DNA from: HB2-32-21 sp041603535
Lineage (GTDB): Bacteria > Pseudomonadota > Gammaproteobacteria > Pseudomonadales > Porticoccaceae
Assembly: GCA_041603535.1 (NCBI GenBank)
Contig: JBFIEE010000009.1
Span: 1-64,000 of the forward strand
DNA length: 64,000 nt
Direction: 5' to 3'
The position numbers and the translations under genes were made by a program. Below are positions 36,034-45,225 of this stretch, one piece after another. How positions within the stretch are numbered: position 1 is the first letter of the stretch; every line of letters starts with the position of its first letter. Below the pieces are notes generated by a model. It was not told the origin of the DNA. It worked only from the letters and a program-made list of their open reading frames with translations, and searched no databases.

Positions 36034-38271
36034 ATGGTTCAAATTCGCCAAAGCCATACTTTCCAAAAGATAATTCCCGACGATCTCAGCCCCTGGCTGG
36101 CCAGGATTGCCAGGAATAATCGCCGTCTTGATGTCGATATCTCTCAGCCTCTCATGGCGGCAGTTGGGGCGGTTCGGGCAGTTGAAAAGACTGTGCCGGA
36201 TACCTACGACACCGGTGAGCCCCGAGTGGGTTGCTTACGCACCGGTCTGGAGATGGCGGAAATCCTTTCTGAACTGGGTGTTGATGTCGAGGGCCTGCAG
36301 GCAAGCATCCTGTATCGTGCCGTGCGGGAAAAAAAGCTGTCCCTGAACAGCGTCGGCGCGCAGTTTGGCGAAGGGGTCGCCAAACTTATTGAAAATGTGC
36401 TCCGTATGGCGGTCATCAGCGCTTTGCGCAACGATACACCCGTGCAGGCCCTGGGGCACGACAGTGCTTACCAGGCGGCGAAAGTGCGGGAAATGCTGGT
36501 GTCAATTATCGATGACGTACGCGTCGCACTGCTCAAGTTGGCGGAACGAACTTGTGCTATTCGGGCGGTTAAGGATGCTTCCGACAGCAAGCGGCGTCGT
36601 GTTGCCGGTGAGATTTTTGATGTTTACGCGCCGCTGGCGCACCGGCTGGGTATTGGTCATCTAAAGTGGGAGCTGGAGGATCTGGCATTCCGCTATATGG
36701 AGCCGGAAGAGTACCAGCAAATTGCTCATTTGCTGGCCGAGAAACGCAGTGAACGGCAGCAGTATATCGATGAAATGATTGCCATCATCGATGCTGAGCT
36801 ACGCAAACTAGGCAAAGCTGGGGAGGTTAGCGGGCGCGCCAAGCATATTTATAGTATCTGGCGAAAAATGCACCGCAAGGGCATCGGCTTTTCACAGATT
36901 TACGATATTCGGGCACTGCGGGTGCTGGTGCCGACGGTAGCTGATTGTTACGCAGTGCTGGGTATCGTGCACAGCAAGTGGCGTAACATCCCTAACGAGT
37001 TCGATGACTATATTGCGTCGCCCAAGGAGAATGGCTACCACTCTCTGCACACCGCCGTTATCGGGCCTGGCAGAAAAGTTATCGAGATTCAGATTCGGAC
37101 GTTTGAAATGCACCAGGACGCCGAGTTTGGTGTCTGTGCCCACTGGGAATACAAGGATGGAGCGGGACAACTATCCCGTGTCTATGAAGATAAAATTACC
37201 TGGTTGCGACAGGTGCTTGAGTGGCATGACAATATCGGCGACAAGGCGGTTGGCGATTTTCTGCGGATGGAAGGAGGCGCCGACCGGGTTTATGCTTTTA
37301 CTCCACAAGGCCATGTAGTGGACCTGCCGGCGGGTTCGACACCGGTCGACTTTGCTTACCAAATACATACCGATATTGGACATCGGTGTCGCGGTGCTAA
37401 AATCAATGGCCGTGTTGTGCCGCTAAATTATCCCTTAAGCACCGCAGAGCAGGTAGACATTATTACCGGAAAATTTGCCGCTCCCAGCCGCGAATGGCTG
37501 AATAGCTCCCTGGGTTATGTCAAAACCGCGCGAGCTAGAGCCAAGATTCAGCAGTGGTTTAAATCACTGCACAGGGATCAGAATGTCCGGGCTGGCAGAG
37601 CTATGTTGGAAGACGAGTTTCATCGGCTGGGCTTGGAAACAGCACTTTTTAGTAAATTGGCAACGGTTTTTGGTTGCAAGGATGACAGCGCTCTTTATGA
37701 GGGTGTAGGTTCAGGTGAACTGGATTTGCAGAAAGTGATCGGCGCCGCCCAGCCTGTAGCGCCGTCAGTGGCGAAAGCTAAAGCCTCAGTTTCGCGACGG
37801 GCTCTGCAATTTGCGCACTCTGACTATTACATCTACGGGGCAGGTGATGTAGCGCTGAAGATGGCGGCTTGTTGCAAACCACAACCGGATCAACCGATAT
37901 GCGGTTATCGTGCTAAAGGGCGTCGAGTTTCCGTGCATCGCCGGGATTGTGGAAATTTGTTGCGCCTGCAGGCGGTAGCGCCCCAAAAAAGTCTTCAGTT
38001 GCACTGGGGTGGCGCGCCACAGGAGAGCTCCCCGGTGACGGTGGCGATAAAGTCTTTTGATCGCAGTGGGTTATTACGCGACATTACCGCCTTGATCGAC
38101 GGGGAAGGCCTGTTTATAACGGCGCTGAGCACTGGTGCAAGCGTGGATGGGATTGTGACCATTGAGATGGTTACCGACATTCCTAAAGTTGAGCAATTAA
38201 GCAAGGTGCTTGCGCGCATCCGCCAGATACCTAACGTGATTGATGTGTGGCGGGTCAAGAATAAGGAGTAA
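36034..38271 (+). CDS. relA: GTP pyrophosphokinase RelA
   Basis: The ribosome-associated (p)ppGpp synthetase activated by amino acid starvation. In the 745-residue protein the N-terminal hydrolase domain lacks the HD motif where SpoT has it, so it is RelA rather than SpoT. The synthetase region shows RAKHIYSIWRKM, YDIRALRVL, ENGYHSLHT and VCAHWEYKDG. TGS (about 405-465), a cysteine-containing zinc-finger-like region (ACCKPQPDQPICGY) and a C-terminal ACT domain follow. Confidence 0.96.
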   Translation: MVQIRQSHTFQKIIPDDLSPWLARIARNNRRLDVDISQPLMAAVGAVRAVEKTVPDTYDTGEPRVGCLRTGLEMAEILSELGVDVEGLQASILYRAVREKKLSLNSVGAQFGEGVAKLIENVLRMAVISALRNDTPVQALGHDSAYQAAKVREMLVSIIDDVRVALLKLAERTCAIRAVKDASDSKRRRVAGEIFDVYAPLAHRLGIGHLKWELEDLAFRYMEPEEYQQIAHLLAEKRSERQQYIDEMIAIIDAELRKLGKAGEVSGRAKHIYSIWRKMHRKGIGFSQIYDIRALRVLVPTVADCYAVLGIVHSKWRNIPNEFDDYIASPKENGYHSLHTAVIGPGRKVIEIQIRTFEMHQDAEFGVCAHWEYKDGAGQLSRVYEDKITWLRQVLEWHDNIGDKAVGDFLRMEGGADRVYAFTPQGHVVDLPAGSTPVDFAYQIHTDIGHRCRGAKINGRVVPLNYPLSTAEQVDIITGKFAAPSREWLNSSLGYVKTARARAKIQQWFKSLHRDQNVRAGRAMLEDEFHRLGLETALFSKLATVFGCKDDSALYEGVGSGELDLQKVIGAAQPVAPSVAKAKASVSRRALQFAHSDYYIYGAGDVALKMAACCKPQPDQPICGYRAKGRRVSVHRRDCGNLLRLQAVAPQKSLQLHWGGAPQESSPVTVAIKSFDRSGLLRDITALIDGEGLFITALSTGASVDGIVTIEMVTDIPKVEQLSKVLARIRQIPNVIDVWRVKNKE

Positions 38272-38275
38272 AAAT

Positions 38276-39103
38276 TTGGTCGATAGTCAGATATACGGTA
38301 CCGCAGATCTGGTGTATTTAATGGAACGGTTACGGGATCGGAAGACCGGTTGTTCCTGGGACATCAAACAGAGTTTTGCGAGCGTCGTGCCGTGCACGCT
38401 AGAGGAGACGTATGAAGTTATCGATGCCATTGAGCGAGAAGACTTCAGCCATTTGCGTGAAGAGCTCGGTGATTTGCTGTTTCAGGTTATTTTTTACTGC
38501 CAGCTAGGGGCCGAACAGAAGCAATTTGATTTTGCCGATGTGGTCAGCGGCCTGGTGCATAAATTGATTGCCAGACATCCCCATGTCTTCCCTGACAAGA
38601 CGCTGACCAGCGAACGGCAGTCAGACGAAGTGCTTGAAGAAGGGCAGATAAAAAACAACTGGGAAGCTTTGAAACGGCGAGATCGTAAACAAAAAGGTGT
38701 TATCGGTCGGTTAGCAGATGTGCCCCTTGCGCTGCCGGCGCTGAGTCGGTCAACCAAGTTACAAAAAAGAGCGTCGCAGCACGGTTTTGACTGGTCCCAC
38801 ATCAACCAGGTTGTCGAGAAAATTGATGAAGAGCTTGCGGAACTGAAAGAGGCGCTGGATACGGGCAGTATTGATTTAGTTGAGGAGGAGCTTGGCGACC
38901 TGTTCTTTGCCTGCGTAAACTTCAGTCGACACTCGGCGCTGGATGCTGAATCGGTGTTGCGCAGGGCCAATCAGAAATTTGAGTCGCGTTTTGCGGCGAT
39001 GGAACAACAGGCGAGGGAAGATGGTGTCGATTTTGACGCGCTACCAGCGGATGAAAAAAATCGCTTGTGGGAACTTGCCAAGCAGATAGAGAGAAAGCCT
39101 TGA
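38276..39103 (+). CDS. mazG: Nucleoside triphosphate pyrophosphohydrolase MazG
   Basis: Hydrolyses NTPs to NMP and pyrophosphate; in E. coli it also tempers ppGpp. The 275-residue protein has two MazG domains, the first with LEETYEVIDAIE and REELGDLLFQV, the second with EELAELKEAL and EEELGDLFFA, holding the EExxE and ExxD metal motifs. The start is a TTG at 38276 with AAGGAG 7 nt upstream; the ATG at 38240 lies within relA. It is directly downstream of relA. Confidence 0.92.
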   Translation: MVDSQIYGTADLVYLMERLRDRKTGCSWDIKQSFASVVPCTLEETYEVIDAIEREDFSHLREELGDLLFQVIFYCQLGAEQKQFDFADVVSGLVHKLIARHPHVFPDKTLTSERQSDEVLEEGQIKNNWEALKRRDRKQKGVIGRLADVPLALPALSRSTKLQKRASQHGFDWSHINQVVEKIDEELAELKEALDTGSIDLVEEELGDLFFACVNFSRHSALDAESVLRRANQKFESRFAAMEQQAREDGVDFDALPADEKNRLWELAKQIERKP

Positions 39104-39256
39104 GCGATAACCTCTGCGTGTTACCCACAAGCCCCTGACTTGTACAAAAAAAATATTCGGTGTAAGGTTCGTGCCCTTTTTTGACAGTGCCGCATAGTAC
39201 CGTATTACTTCCGGTTCTGGTGGTGCTACAACTTATCTTATTCGGTCGTGTCATTT

Positions 39257-39291
39257 ATTCCTTAAGTCTTAAATATTCCTTAAGTCTAAAA
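39257..39291. repeat. 17-bp tandem repeat before adk
   Basis: A unit TATTCCTTAAGTCTTAA is repeated with one change, in the AT-rich spacer between mazG and adk. It lies about 20 bp upstream of the adk start and could affect its leader. Confidence 0.8.
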
Positions 39292-39312
39292 ACTATTGCT
39301 GGAGAAGCACCT

Positions 39313-39972
39313 ATGCGCATCATTCTGCTCGGCCCACCAGGCGCTGGTAAGGGAACCCAGGCTCAATTTATTACAGAGAAGTACGGTATCCCACAGATTT
39401 CTACCGGCGATATGCTGCGCGCAGCGGTTAAGGCGGGGACAGAGCTGGGCATCAAAGCCAAAGGCATAATGGCTTCCGGGGGGCTGGTTTCTGATGATTT
39501 GATTATCGCGCTGGTTAAAGAACGCATTACCCAGGGCGATTGTGCAAAGGGGTTTCTGTTCGATGGTTTTCCACGCACTATTCCTCAGGCACAGGCTCTG
39601 GTCGATGTGGGTATTGTTATAGATTGCGTGATTGAAGTTTTCGTCGAAGATGAAGAGATAGTTAATCGCCTGAGTGGCCGTCGTGTTCATGAGGCCTCGG
39701 GGCGGGTCTACCACACGCATCATAATCCACCGCAACGGGAAGGCTTAGATGACGTGACGGGTGAACCGTTGATTCAGCGTGCCGACGATACCGAAGAAAC
39801 CATTCGTAATCGGCTCAAAATTTACCATGAGCAAACGGAACCGCTGGTGGCTTTTTATACTAACCTGTCCAGTACCGGTAAAACGGACGTGCGTTATTTC
39901 CGCATTGACGGCGTCGGTGGACTTGATGATGTCAGGCGGCGACTGGTAGCAGCACTCGAAGACCCTCGCTAA
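39313..39972 (+). CDS. adk: Adenylate kinase
   Basis: Interconverts ATP + AMP and 2 ADP. The 219-residue long form has the P-loop GPPGAGKGTQ, the AMP-site STGDML, the FDGFPRT motif, and a LID domain (about 122-160: GRRVHEASGRVYH) without zinc cysteines. The frame opens earlier at 39181, but the ATG at 39313 is the family start. Confidence 0.96.
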   Translation: MRIILLGPPGAGKGTQAQFITEKYGIPQISTGDMLRAAVKAGTELGIKAKGIMASGGLVSDDLIIALVKERITQGDCAKGFLFDGFPRTIPQAQALVDVGIVIDCVIEVFVEDEEIVNRLSGRRVHEASGRVYHTHHNPPQREGLDDVTGEPLIQRADDTEETIRNRLKIYHEQTEPLVAFYTNLSSTGKTDVRYFRIDGVGGLDDVRRRLVAALEDPR

Positions 39973-40120
39973 AAATTATGTTTGGGCGGCGTGGATTTTG
40001 TGCCATGAGTAGCTGGCCTGCTGAGCCCGTTAGCCAGTTCTGCGGGCGGCGTCTTGCGCCGGAGTATTTGTCGGTCGTTAGATCAGCCGTCCGGATAATC
40101 GTTAACATCGAGGTGCAATC

Positions 40121-40144
40121 TAGTGCCTGAACTAGTGCCTGAAC
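40121..40144. repeat. 12-bp duplication at the hemH start
   Basis: TAGTGCCTGAAC occurs twice in a row (40121-40132 and 40133-40144). Each copy carries a GTG codon in the hemH frame, so the gene has two equivalent candidate starts, 40123 and 40135. Confidence 0.9.
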
Positions 40145-41154
40145 GATCATTAGCGACTGAAAAAAAGACCGGCGTTATTTTGGTTAATCTTGGTACGCCA
40201 GAACAGCCTTCGCCGCGCTCCGTCGGCCAGTTTCTAAGAAAATTTTTATCTGATCCCCGCGTAGTTGAGGTGCCCAGGCTCCTCTGGTTACCGCTGTTGA
40301 CGATGATTATCGTGCCGTCACGCTCACGGCAGTCGGCACGAGCCTACCAAAAGATATGGACAGATCGAGGATCGCCCCTGCGAAGCATAACGGAAGATCA
40401 GGCGGTTGCTCTGCATAAACATATCAACCAGCGTCGCGACGGGCAAATTGGCGACGGCGATATCGATATTGCTGTTACGTGGGCGATGACCTATGGCGAT
40501 CCTGCAATCGAAAGCCGAATTAACGAATTTGTCGCTCGTGGAATCGATAGAATTTTGATTTTCCCCTTGTACCCGCAGTATTCGGCAACGACAACCGGCG
40601 CAGTCTATGACCAGTTAGCGGCGCTGGTCAAAAAAAGTCGCTGTATTCCAGACATCCGCTGTGTGCGCGACTACCATGATCATCCGCTTTACATAAATGC
40701 ACTGGCTGACTCGATTAGGGCCCATTGGCATGTTGCAGGTCGGGGTCAACGCCTGTTGATGTCTTTTCATGGTTTGCCGGAGAAATACGCCAGCAAAGGT
40801 GATCCTTATTCGTTGCAATGTATTCGAACCGCAGAGCTGGTGGCGGCAGAGTTGGGTCTTAAGGCAACAGAATGGACTTACAGTTTTCAGTCCCGTTTCG
40901 GGCCCGCTGAATGGGTTAAGCCTTACACTGATAGCGTATTAAGCGGCTGGGCCACCGATGGTGTTAAAACTGCTGATGTGCTTTGCCCCTCCTTTGCAGC
41001 GGACTGTCTGGAAACACTTGAGGAAATAGGTATTCAAAGTAGAAAATTATTTATCGATCAGGGCGGTAAGAATCTCTCGGTGATTGAGTGTCTGAATAGC
41101 TCGTCAACCCATATAGACTTATTGGCGGCGATTGCTTTTGACCACAGCTGGTGA
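40123..41154 (+). CDS. hemH: Ferrochelatase
   Basis: Inserts Fe2+ into protoporphyrin IX, the last step of protohaem synthesis. The 343-residue protein has GVILVNLGTPEQP, SRRSA-like RSRQSARAY, the metal-site SFHGLPEKYASKGDPY with its His, and WTYSFQSRFGPAEWVKPYT. The start is GTG at 40123, or at 40135 because of a 12-bp duplication. Haem is needed by the oxidase at the left end of the window. Confidence 0.93.
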   Translation: MPELVPERSLATEKKTGVILVNLGTPEQPSPRSVGQFLRKFLSDPRVVEVPRLLWLPLLTMIIVPSRSRQSARAYQKIWTDRGSPLRSITEDQAVALHKHINQRRDGQIGDGDIDIAVTWAMTYGDPAIESRINEFVARGIDRILIFPLYPQYSATTTGAVYDQLAALVKKSRCIPDIRCVRDYHDHPLYINALADSIRAHWHVAGRGQRLLMSFHGLPEKYASKGDPYSLQCIRTAELVAAELGLKATEWTYSFQSRFGPAEWVKPYTDSVLSGWATDGVKTADVLCPSFAADCLETLEEIGIQSRKLFIDQGGKNLSVIECLNSSSTHIDLLAAIAFDHSW

Positions 41155-41349
41155 AGTGTTGTATTCGTCGCAACCTGCACAAGCATTATTTTATGAAATT
41201 GGGCGTTTATGAGAAAGCTTCAGGTCAACCCGATTCGGCGAATAATCAACGCAAGATAGATGTTGGACATTTAATTTTATTGTATTAAAATTCACCGTCC
41301 ATCAAAGCAATAATAATTTTCTAACTTATTTTAATTTAGGAGTTCACTC

Positions 41350-42405
41350 ATGGCGCGTCAGGCCACCCGTAAAACCAGTAAGAAAAATGCCCAACAGGGC
41401 AATGTATCTGCTTTGGTTAAAGCTGAGGGCGCTTTGCAATCAGTTCAGGCTGATATTGCTGCCCAGAAGCAAAAGCTAAGGTCCGCGCGCGACGCCTTGC
41501 GGGAGAAACGGGCGGCGGCCATGGCCAGGGGGACTCGGGCTACTCGTGCGTTGGTGGAGCGTGCGCATGCAGGCGTTGCTAAAACCGTGATTGAGCTTGA
41601 GAAGCTGGATAGAAAAGCGCATAACGCCAGAGCTGAGCTGAAGGTGGCAAAAATTCTGCATCAGGTGAAAAGTGTTGAGCAACAAGCCAAAGAAAAAGCA
41701 CTAGCTCTGGAAAAAAAGCTTGTTGAGCAGGCGGAGCGTGAACTTAAAGCGGCTTCGGAAAAGTTTCAGGCGCGTTGGCGTAAACGGAGGGCGCTCGCTG
41801 ATACCCGGAAGTTGCAGGCGGACGAAAGGAAAAGACTGTCAAAAATTAAATTGGCTGATAAAAAGGCGCAGGCGGAGATTCGCGCTGTAGAGCGAAAGGT
41901 TGCAAAACTAGCCAGCCAGCCAGTCAAAGCGCCAGGGCGTCCCGGGCGGCCTCGTAAGGAAGATGCAGCGAAAGGGGCGCCAAAAAAACGTGGTCGTCCA
42001 TCAAAGGGAGCCGCAGGTGTAAAGGTAGCAGCGGGTGTCAAAAAAGATGCTCCGAAAAGGCGTGGTCGTCCACCGAAGCTAACGACCGATACCCTCACGG
42101 TGGCGGCCGTACCTGCAAAACGTGGTCGACCGGCGAAGGCATCGGTTGCCGTTGCCTCCGCGGTGGCGCCAAAAAAGCGTGGCCGTCCGGCTAAGGCTGG
42201 CACGTCTGCTACAAAGACATCCACCCTAGAGACATTGACCAAACAGACATCGGCTAAAAAATCGCCCATCAAGAAAGCGGCCATTAAGAAAGCGCCTGGC
42301 AAAAAAGCAGGTACAACACGCAGAGGGCGGCCGCCGAAGGCTGTAGCCGCAACTGCGGTGACACAGCCGGCGAAGCGACGTGGTCGTCCACCAAAGGCCA
42401 GGTAG
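41350..42405 (+). CDS. algP: AlgP-like histone H1-type DNA-binding protein with AT-hook repeats
   Basis: The 351-residue protein has a charged alpha-helical, coiled-coil-like N-terminal half (about 15-190, rich in Ala, Lys, Glu, Arg). The C-terminal half is a basic tail with about seven AT-hook-like GRP cores (PGRPGRPRK, KKRGRPSK, KRRGRPPK, KRGRPAK, KKRGRPAK, TRRGRPPK, KRRGRPPKAR) separated by Ala/Lys/Thr linkers. The architecture matches Pseudomonas AlgP (AlgR3). It is expected to bind AT-rich DNA in the nucleoid; AlgP has been linked to alginate gene control. AGGAG precedes the ATG. It stands alone, with a strong terminator after it, between hemH and tsaB. Confidence 0.85.
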   Translation: MARQATRKTSKKNAQQGNVSALVKAEGALQSVQADIAAQKQKLRSARDALREKRAAAMARGTRATRALVERAHAGVAKTVIELEKLDRKAHNARAELKVAKILHQVKSVEQQAKEKALALEKKLVEQAERELKAASEKFQARWRKRRALADTRKLQADERKRLSKIKLADKKAQAEIRAVERKVAKLASQPVKAPGRPGRPRKEDAAKGAPKKRGRPSKGAAGVKVAAGVKKDAPKRRGRPPKLTTDTLTVAAVPAKRGRPAKASVAVASAVAPKKRGRPAKAGTSATKTSTLETLTKQTSAKKSPIKKAAIKKAPGKKAGTTRRGRPPKAVAATAVTQPAKRRGRPPKAR

Positions 42406-42448
42406 TCGATAATGACCGTTCGGTAATGGTCAATCATTTCTTTGTTAA

Positions 42449-42476
42449 AAAAATCCCCCCATCTTGGGGGATTTTT
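42449..42476. terminator. Strong rho-independent terminator after the algP-like gene
   Basis: AAAAATCCCCC, a 6-nt loop and GGGGGATTTTT form an 11-bp stem with A and T tracts on both sides. It lies 44 bp after the algP-like stop and could work in both directions. tsaB begins 20 bp later. Confidence 0.92.
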
Positions 42477-42496
42477 AATTATGGGGCAGACCAGTT

Positions 42497-43216
42497 GTGG
42501 CCAGGATAATAGCGATAGACACTGCATTGAGTGCCTGTTCCGTAGCATTGGGCGACCACGGTGCGGTGACTGTGTTGTGCGAACCCAAGCCGCGCGAGCA
42601 TATTCGTCTGGTTTTACCGATGATTGATGAGCTTCTGAGCAATGGCGGGCTATCTGTTCACGATCTCGATGCAATCGCTTTCAGCCAGGGACCGGGTTCA
42701 TTTACAGGTTTGCGTATTGGCACTGGCGTTGTTCAGGGGCTGGCTTTTGGCACGGGTATTCCGGTAATACCTGTGTCTACATTACGTGTCATGGCACAGG
42801 CTGTTATCGACAATCAACTTCTGGCGTTGAATGAGTCAGTTATGCCGATTATTGATGCTCGTATGGGCGATGTGTACTGGGGGCTGTACCGAAATGTTCA
42901 GCGCCGAGCGACTACCGTTGTTGACGACGCAATCAGTCGTCCGTGTGATGTAGGCACTGACGCTCTGGGGTTCGCCACTGCTGAACAAATTAGTGCCGGG
43001 GTGGCAGCCGGTGTCGGTGATGGCTGGCAGTTTCGGAGCGAAATACCTGTCCACCCAATGTTGATAAAGGAACAGGTAGCAGCAGGTGCCGAGCAGGTGC
43101 TGATTTTAGCGATAGACGCATTTAGTCGTGGAGATACGATCCCCGTAGAGCAGGTTGAACCGCTTTATCTGCGTGACAAGGTTAGCTGGAAAAAGCGCGA
43201 GCGGCTGCGTCGTTGA
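42497..43216 (+). CDS. tsaB: tRNA threonylcarbamoyladenosine protein TsaB
   Basis: A partner of TsaD and TsaE in making the t6A modification at position 37 of ANN-decoding tRNAs. The 239-residue protein has the ASKHA-fold N-terminus IIAIDTALSACSVAL, SQGPGSFTGLRIG and IDARMGDVYWG. The start is GTG. In Pseudomonas tsaB follows adk; here hemH and the algP-like gene lie between. Confidence 0.93.
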   Translation: MARIIAIDTALSACSVALGDHGAVTVLCEPKPREHIRLVLPMIDELLSNGGLSVHDLDAIAFSQGPGSFTGLRIGTGVVQGLAFGTGIPVIPVSTLRVMAQAVIDNQLLALNESVMPIIDARMGDVYWGLYRNVQRRATTVVDDAISRPCDVGTDALGFATAEQISAGVAAGVGDGWQFRSEIPVHPMLIKEQVAAGAEQVLILAIDAFSRGDTIPVEQVEPLYLRDKVSWKKRERLRR

Positions 43217-43217
43217 C

Positions 43218-43277
43218 GTGATTTAACTAGAGTTGAAGTGATTTAAATCTAGCCGAAGTGATTTAACTAGAGTTGAA
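43218..43277. repeat. Three 20-bp tandem repeats between tsaB and uppP
   Basis: GTGATTTAACTAGAGTTGAA occurs at 43218 and 43258, with a diverged copy (GTGATTTAAATCTAGCCGAA) at 43238. A shorter degenerate fourth copy may follow. The stretch is free of genes. Confidence 0.9.
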
Positions 43278-43381
43278 ATGGCTTAGATCGAAAGCATTTG
43301 AATGGCGTGCCATTCGAGTAATCATATACCGGTGTGACTATATTCGTCCGTCGCGTAGCCCTCCATGGAGCAGGCATATTA

Positions 43382-44188
43382 GTGAATACCTTGCAGCTTG
43401 TTTTACTGGCGATTATCCAGGGCCTGTCCGAGTTTTTGCCGGTTTCCAGTTCCGCGCATTTAATTTTGCCGTCCCATTTATTTGACCTGCCCGACCAGGG
43501 TTTAGCGTTCGATATAGCTGTGCACGTGGGTACACTTGTCGCCGTACTTATATATTTGCGGCGCGAACTTTATCAATTGAGTACGTGCTGGTTTCGTTCC
43601 GTCACCGGTGGTGTGCCCTCAGCCGAAAGTCGATTGGTGTGGTTTTTGGTGATCGGGACCGTTCCGGTTGGGCTCGGCGGCTTGCTATTTAATGATGTGG
43701 TAGAGCTGCACCTACGCTCGGTGGCGGTTATCGCGACAACAACCATTCTCTTTGCGCTAGCGTTGGCTGTCGCTGATAAGAAGGGCGCCCACCGACGTAA
43801 AATGGAGAGTCTGACCGCGAAAGATGCGCTAGTCATCGGTCTTGCCCAGATGGTGGCGCTAGTTCCTGGAACGTCACGATCGGGTATTACTATGACTGCC
43901 GCTCTGGCCCTCGGTTTTGAGCGACGCGATGCGGCGCGGTATTCCTTTCTCCTTGCCATACCCGTCATCGCCCTGAGTGGCGGTTATCAGGCCCTGAAGC
44001 TTGGTACGGAGGTGGCGGCTCCGTGGGGAAGTTTATGCCTGGGAGCCGTTATTGCTGGCATCACAGCGTTACTATGCATTCATTTTTTCCTTACGCTGAT
44101 AGATCGCATCGGCATGATGCCTTTTGTATGGTATCGCCTGGCGCTGGGTGCATTGTTGATTGTAATTTTGTTGCGTGGCGGTGCTTGA
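43382..44188 (+). CDS. uppP: Undecaprenyl-diphosphatase
   Basis: An integral membrane phosphatase (BacA family) that recycles the undecaprenyl lipid carrier for cell-wall synthesis. The 268-residue protein has about eight helices, the signature IIQGLSEFLPVSSSAH, and the second motif LVPGTSRSGITM. The GTG at 43382 gives the family start TLQLVLLAII; the frame is open further upstream. Confidence 0.94.
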   Translation: MNTLQLVLLAIIQGLSEFLPVSSSAHLILPSHLFDLPDQGLAFDIAVHVGTLVAVLIYLRRELYQLSTCWFRSVTGGVPSAESRLVWFLVIGTVPVGLGGLLFNDVVELHLRSVAVIATTTILFALALAVADKKGAHRRKMESLTAKDALVIGLAQMVALVPGTSRSGITMTAALALGFERRDAARYSFLLAIPVIALSGGYQALKLGTEVAAPWGSLCLGAVIAGITALLCIHFFLTLIDRIGMMPFVWYRLALGALLIVILLRGGA

Positions 44189-44256
44189 ATGATGACAGTT
44201 GAGCGCGTCATGCCTAATCAGGGGTGTTCCAAGAGCGACATCTTGGGAGGTAGCTA

Positions 44257-45150
44257 ATGAGTCGACAGGTTGCTTTTCTGGGTTTGGGTGTAATGGGCTA
44301 CCCCATGGCCAGCCACCTGAGTAGAGCCGGTTTTGATGTGACTGTTTACAATCGCACCGGGGCTAAAGCTGAACGCTGGTTGGTAGAAAATAAAGGTAGG
44401 GCTGCCAGCACGCCAGCCGAGGCGGCAGCAAACGCCGAGATTGTGTTTTCGTGTGTTGGTCGCGATGATGACGTTCGAGCGGTTTGTTACGGTGGCAATG
44501 GCGCCCTCGATGTGATGGGGGAAGGGGCGTTGTTTGTCGATCACACCACTGCGTCAGCCTCGCTGGCCAGAGAAATTGACCAGGCCTGTAGGGCAAGAAA
44601 ACTACAGTTTATTGATGCGCCCGTCTCTGGTGGTCAGCAAGGTGCTGAAAATGCCCGATTAACGGTCATGTGCGGGGGCGAATCCCTCGCCTTTGATGCC
44701 GTGCGTCCCGCCATCGAGAGTTACGCCCATACAGTCAGACTGATGGGCCCAGCGGGCAGTGGGCAACTGTGCAAGATGGTCAATCAGGTCTGTATTGCCG
44801 GAATTGTCCAAAGCCTGGCAGAAGGCCTGCAGTTTGCACAACGTGCAGGCCTGGATGCTGAGCGGGTGATTGATGTGATTTCGAAAGGTGCGGCCCAGTC
44901 ATGGCAAATGGAGAATCGCTTTGAGACCATGCTCGCGGGCCATTATGAGCATGGTTTTGCGGTGGACTGGATGCGAAAAGATCTGGGGATTGTCCTCGAC
45001 GAGGCGCGAAAAAATGGCGCACAACTGCCGGTGGCGGCGTTGGTCGATCAATTTTATGCCGATGTTCAGGCCAGTGGCGGCGGTCGTTGGGATACATCCA
45101 GTTTGTTGACGCGGCTCGTCAGGCACTCCACCACTGATCAGGAGCACTGA
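44257..45150 (+). CDS. NAD(P)-dependent beta-hydroxyacid dehydrogenase
   Basis: A 3-hydroxyisobutyrate dehydrogenase-family oxidoreductase of 297 residues. It has the Rossmann motif FLGLGVMGYPMASHL, the substrate-site APVSGGQQGAENARL and the catalytic-lysine region GQLCKMVNQV. Family members act on 3-hydroxyisobutyrate, tartronate semialdehyde, glyoxylate or succinic semialdehyde; the sequence does not settle which. A GGGAGG site precedes the ATG. Confidence 0.88.
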   Translation: MSRQVAFLGLGVMGYPMASHLSRAGFDVTVYNRTGAKAERWLVENKGRAASTPAEAAANAEIVFSCVGRDDDVRAVCYGGNGALDVMGEGALFVDHTTASASLAREIDQACRARKLQFIDAPVSGGQQGAENARLTVMCGGESLAFDAVRPAIESYAHTVRLMGPAGSGQLCKMVNQVCIAGIVQSLAEGLQFAQRAGLDAERVIDVISKGAAQSWQMENRFETMLAGHYEHGFAVDWMRKDLGIVLDEARKNGAQLPVAALVDQFYADVQASGGGRWDTSSLLTRLVRHSTTDQEH

Positions 45151-45225
45151 TCAGAAACAACACCGCGGATTAAAGTGGGTGAATCTGGGCGGCGACAGAA
45201 AAGAACCCGAAGTAGAGAGATATCT

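Noticed and set aside
41766..42674. 302-codon frame antisense to the algP-like gene
   Set aside because: Repetitive shadow (FGGRPR-type repeats) of the AT-hook region on the other strand.
43218..43277. Three 20-bp repeats considered as a CRISPR-like array
   Set aside because: Copies are directly adjacent with no spacers and there are no cas genes.
44257..45150. Specific call as mmsB or garR
   Set aside because: The family motifs do not distinguish the substrate and no pathway partner is adjacent.
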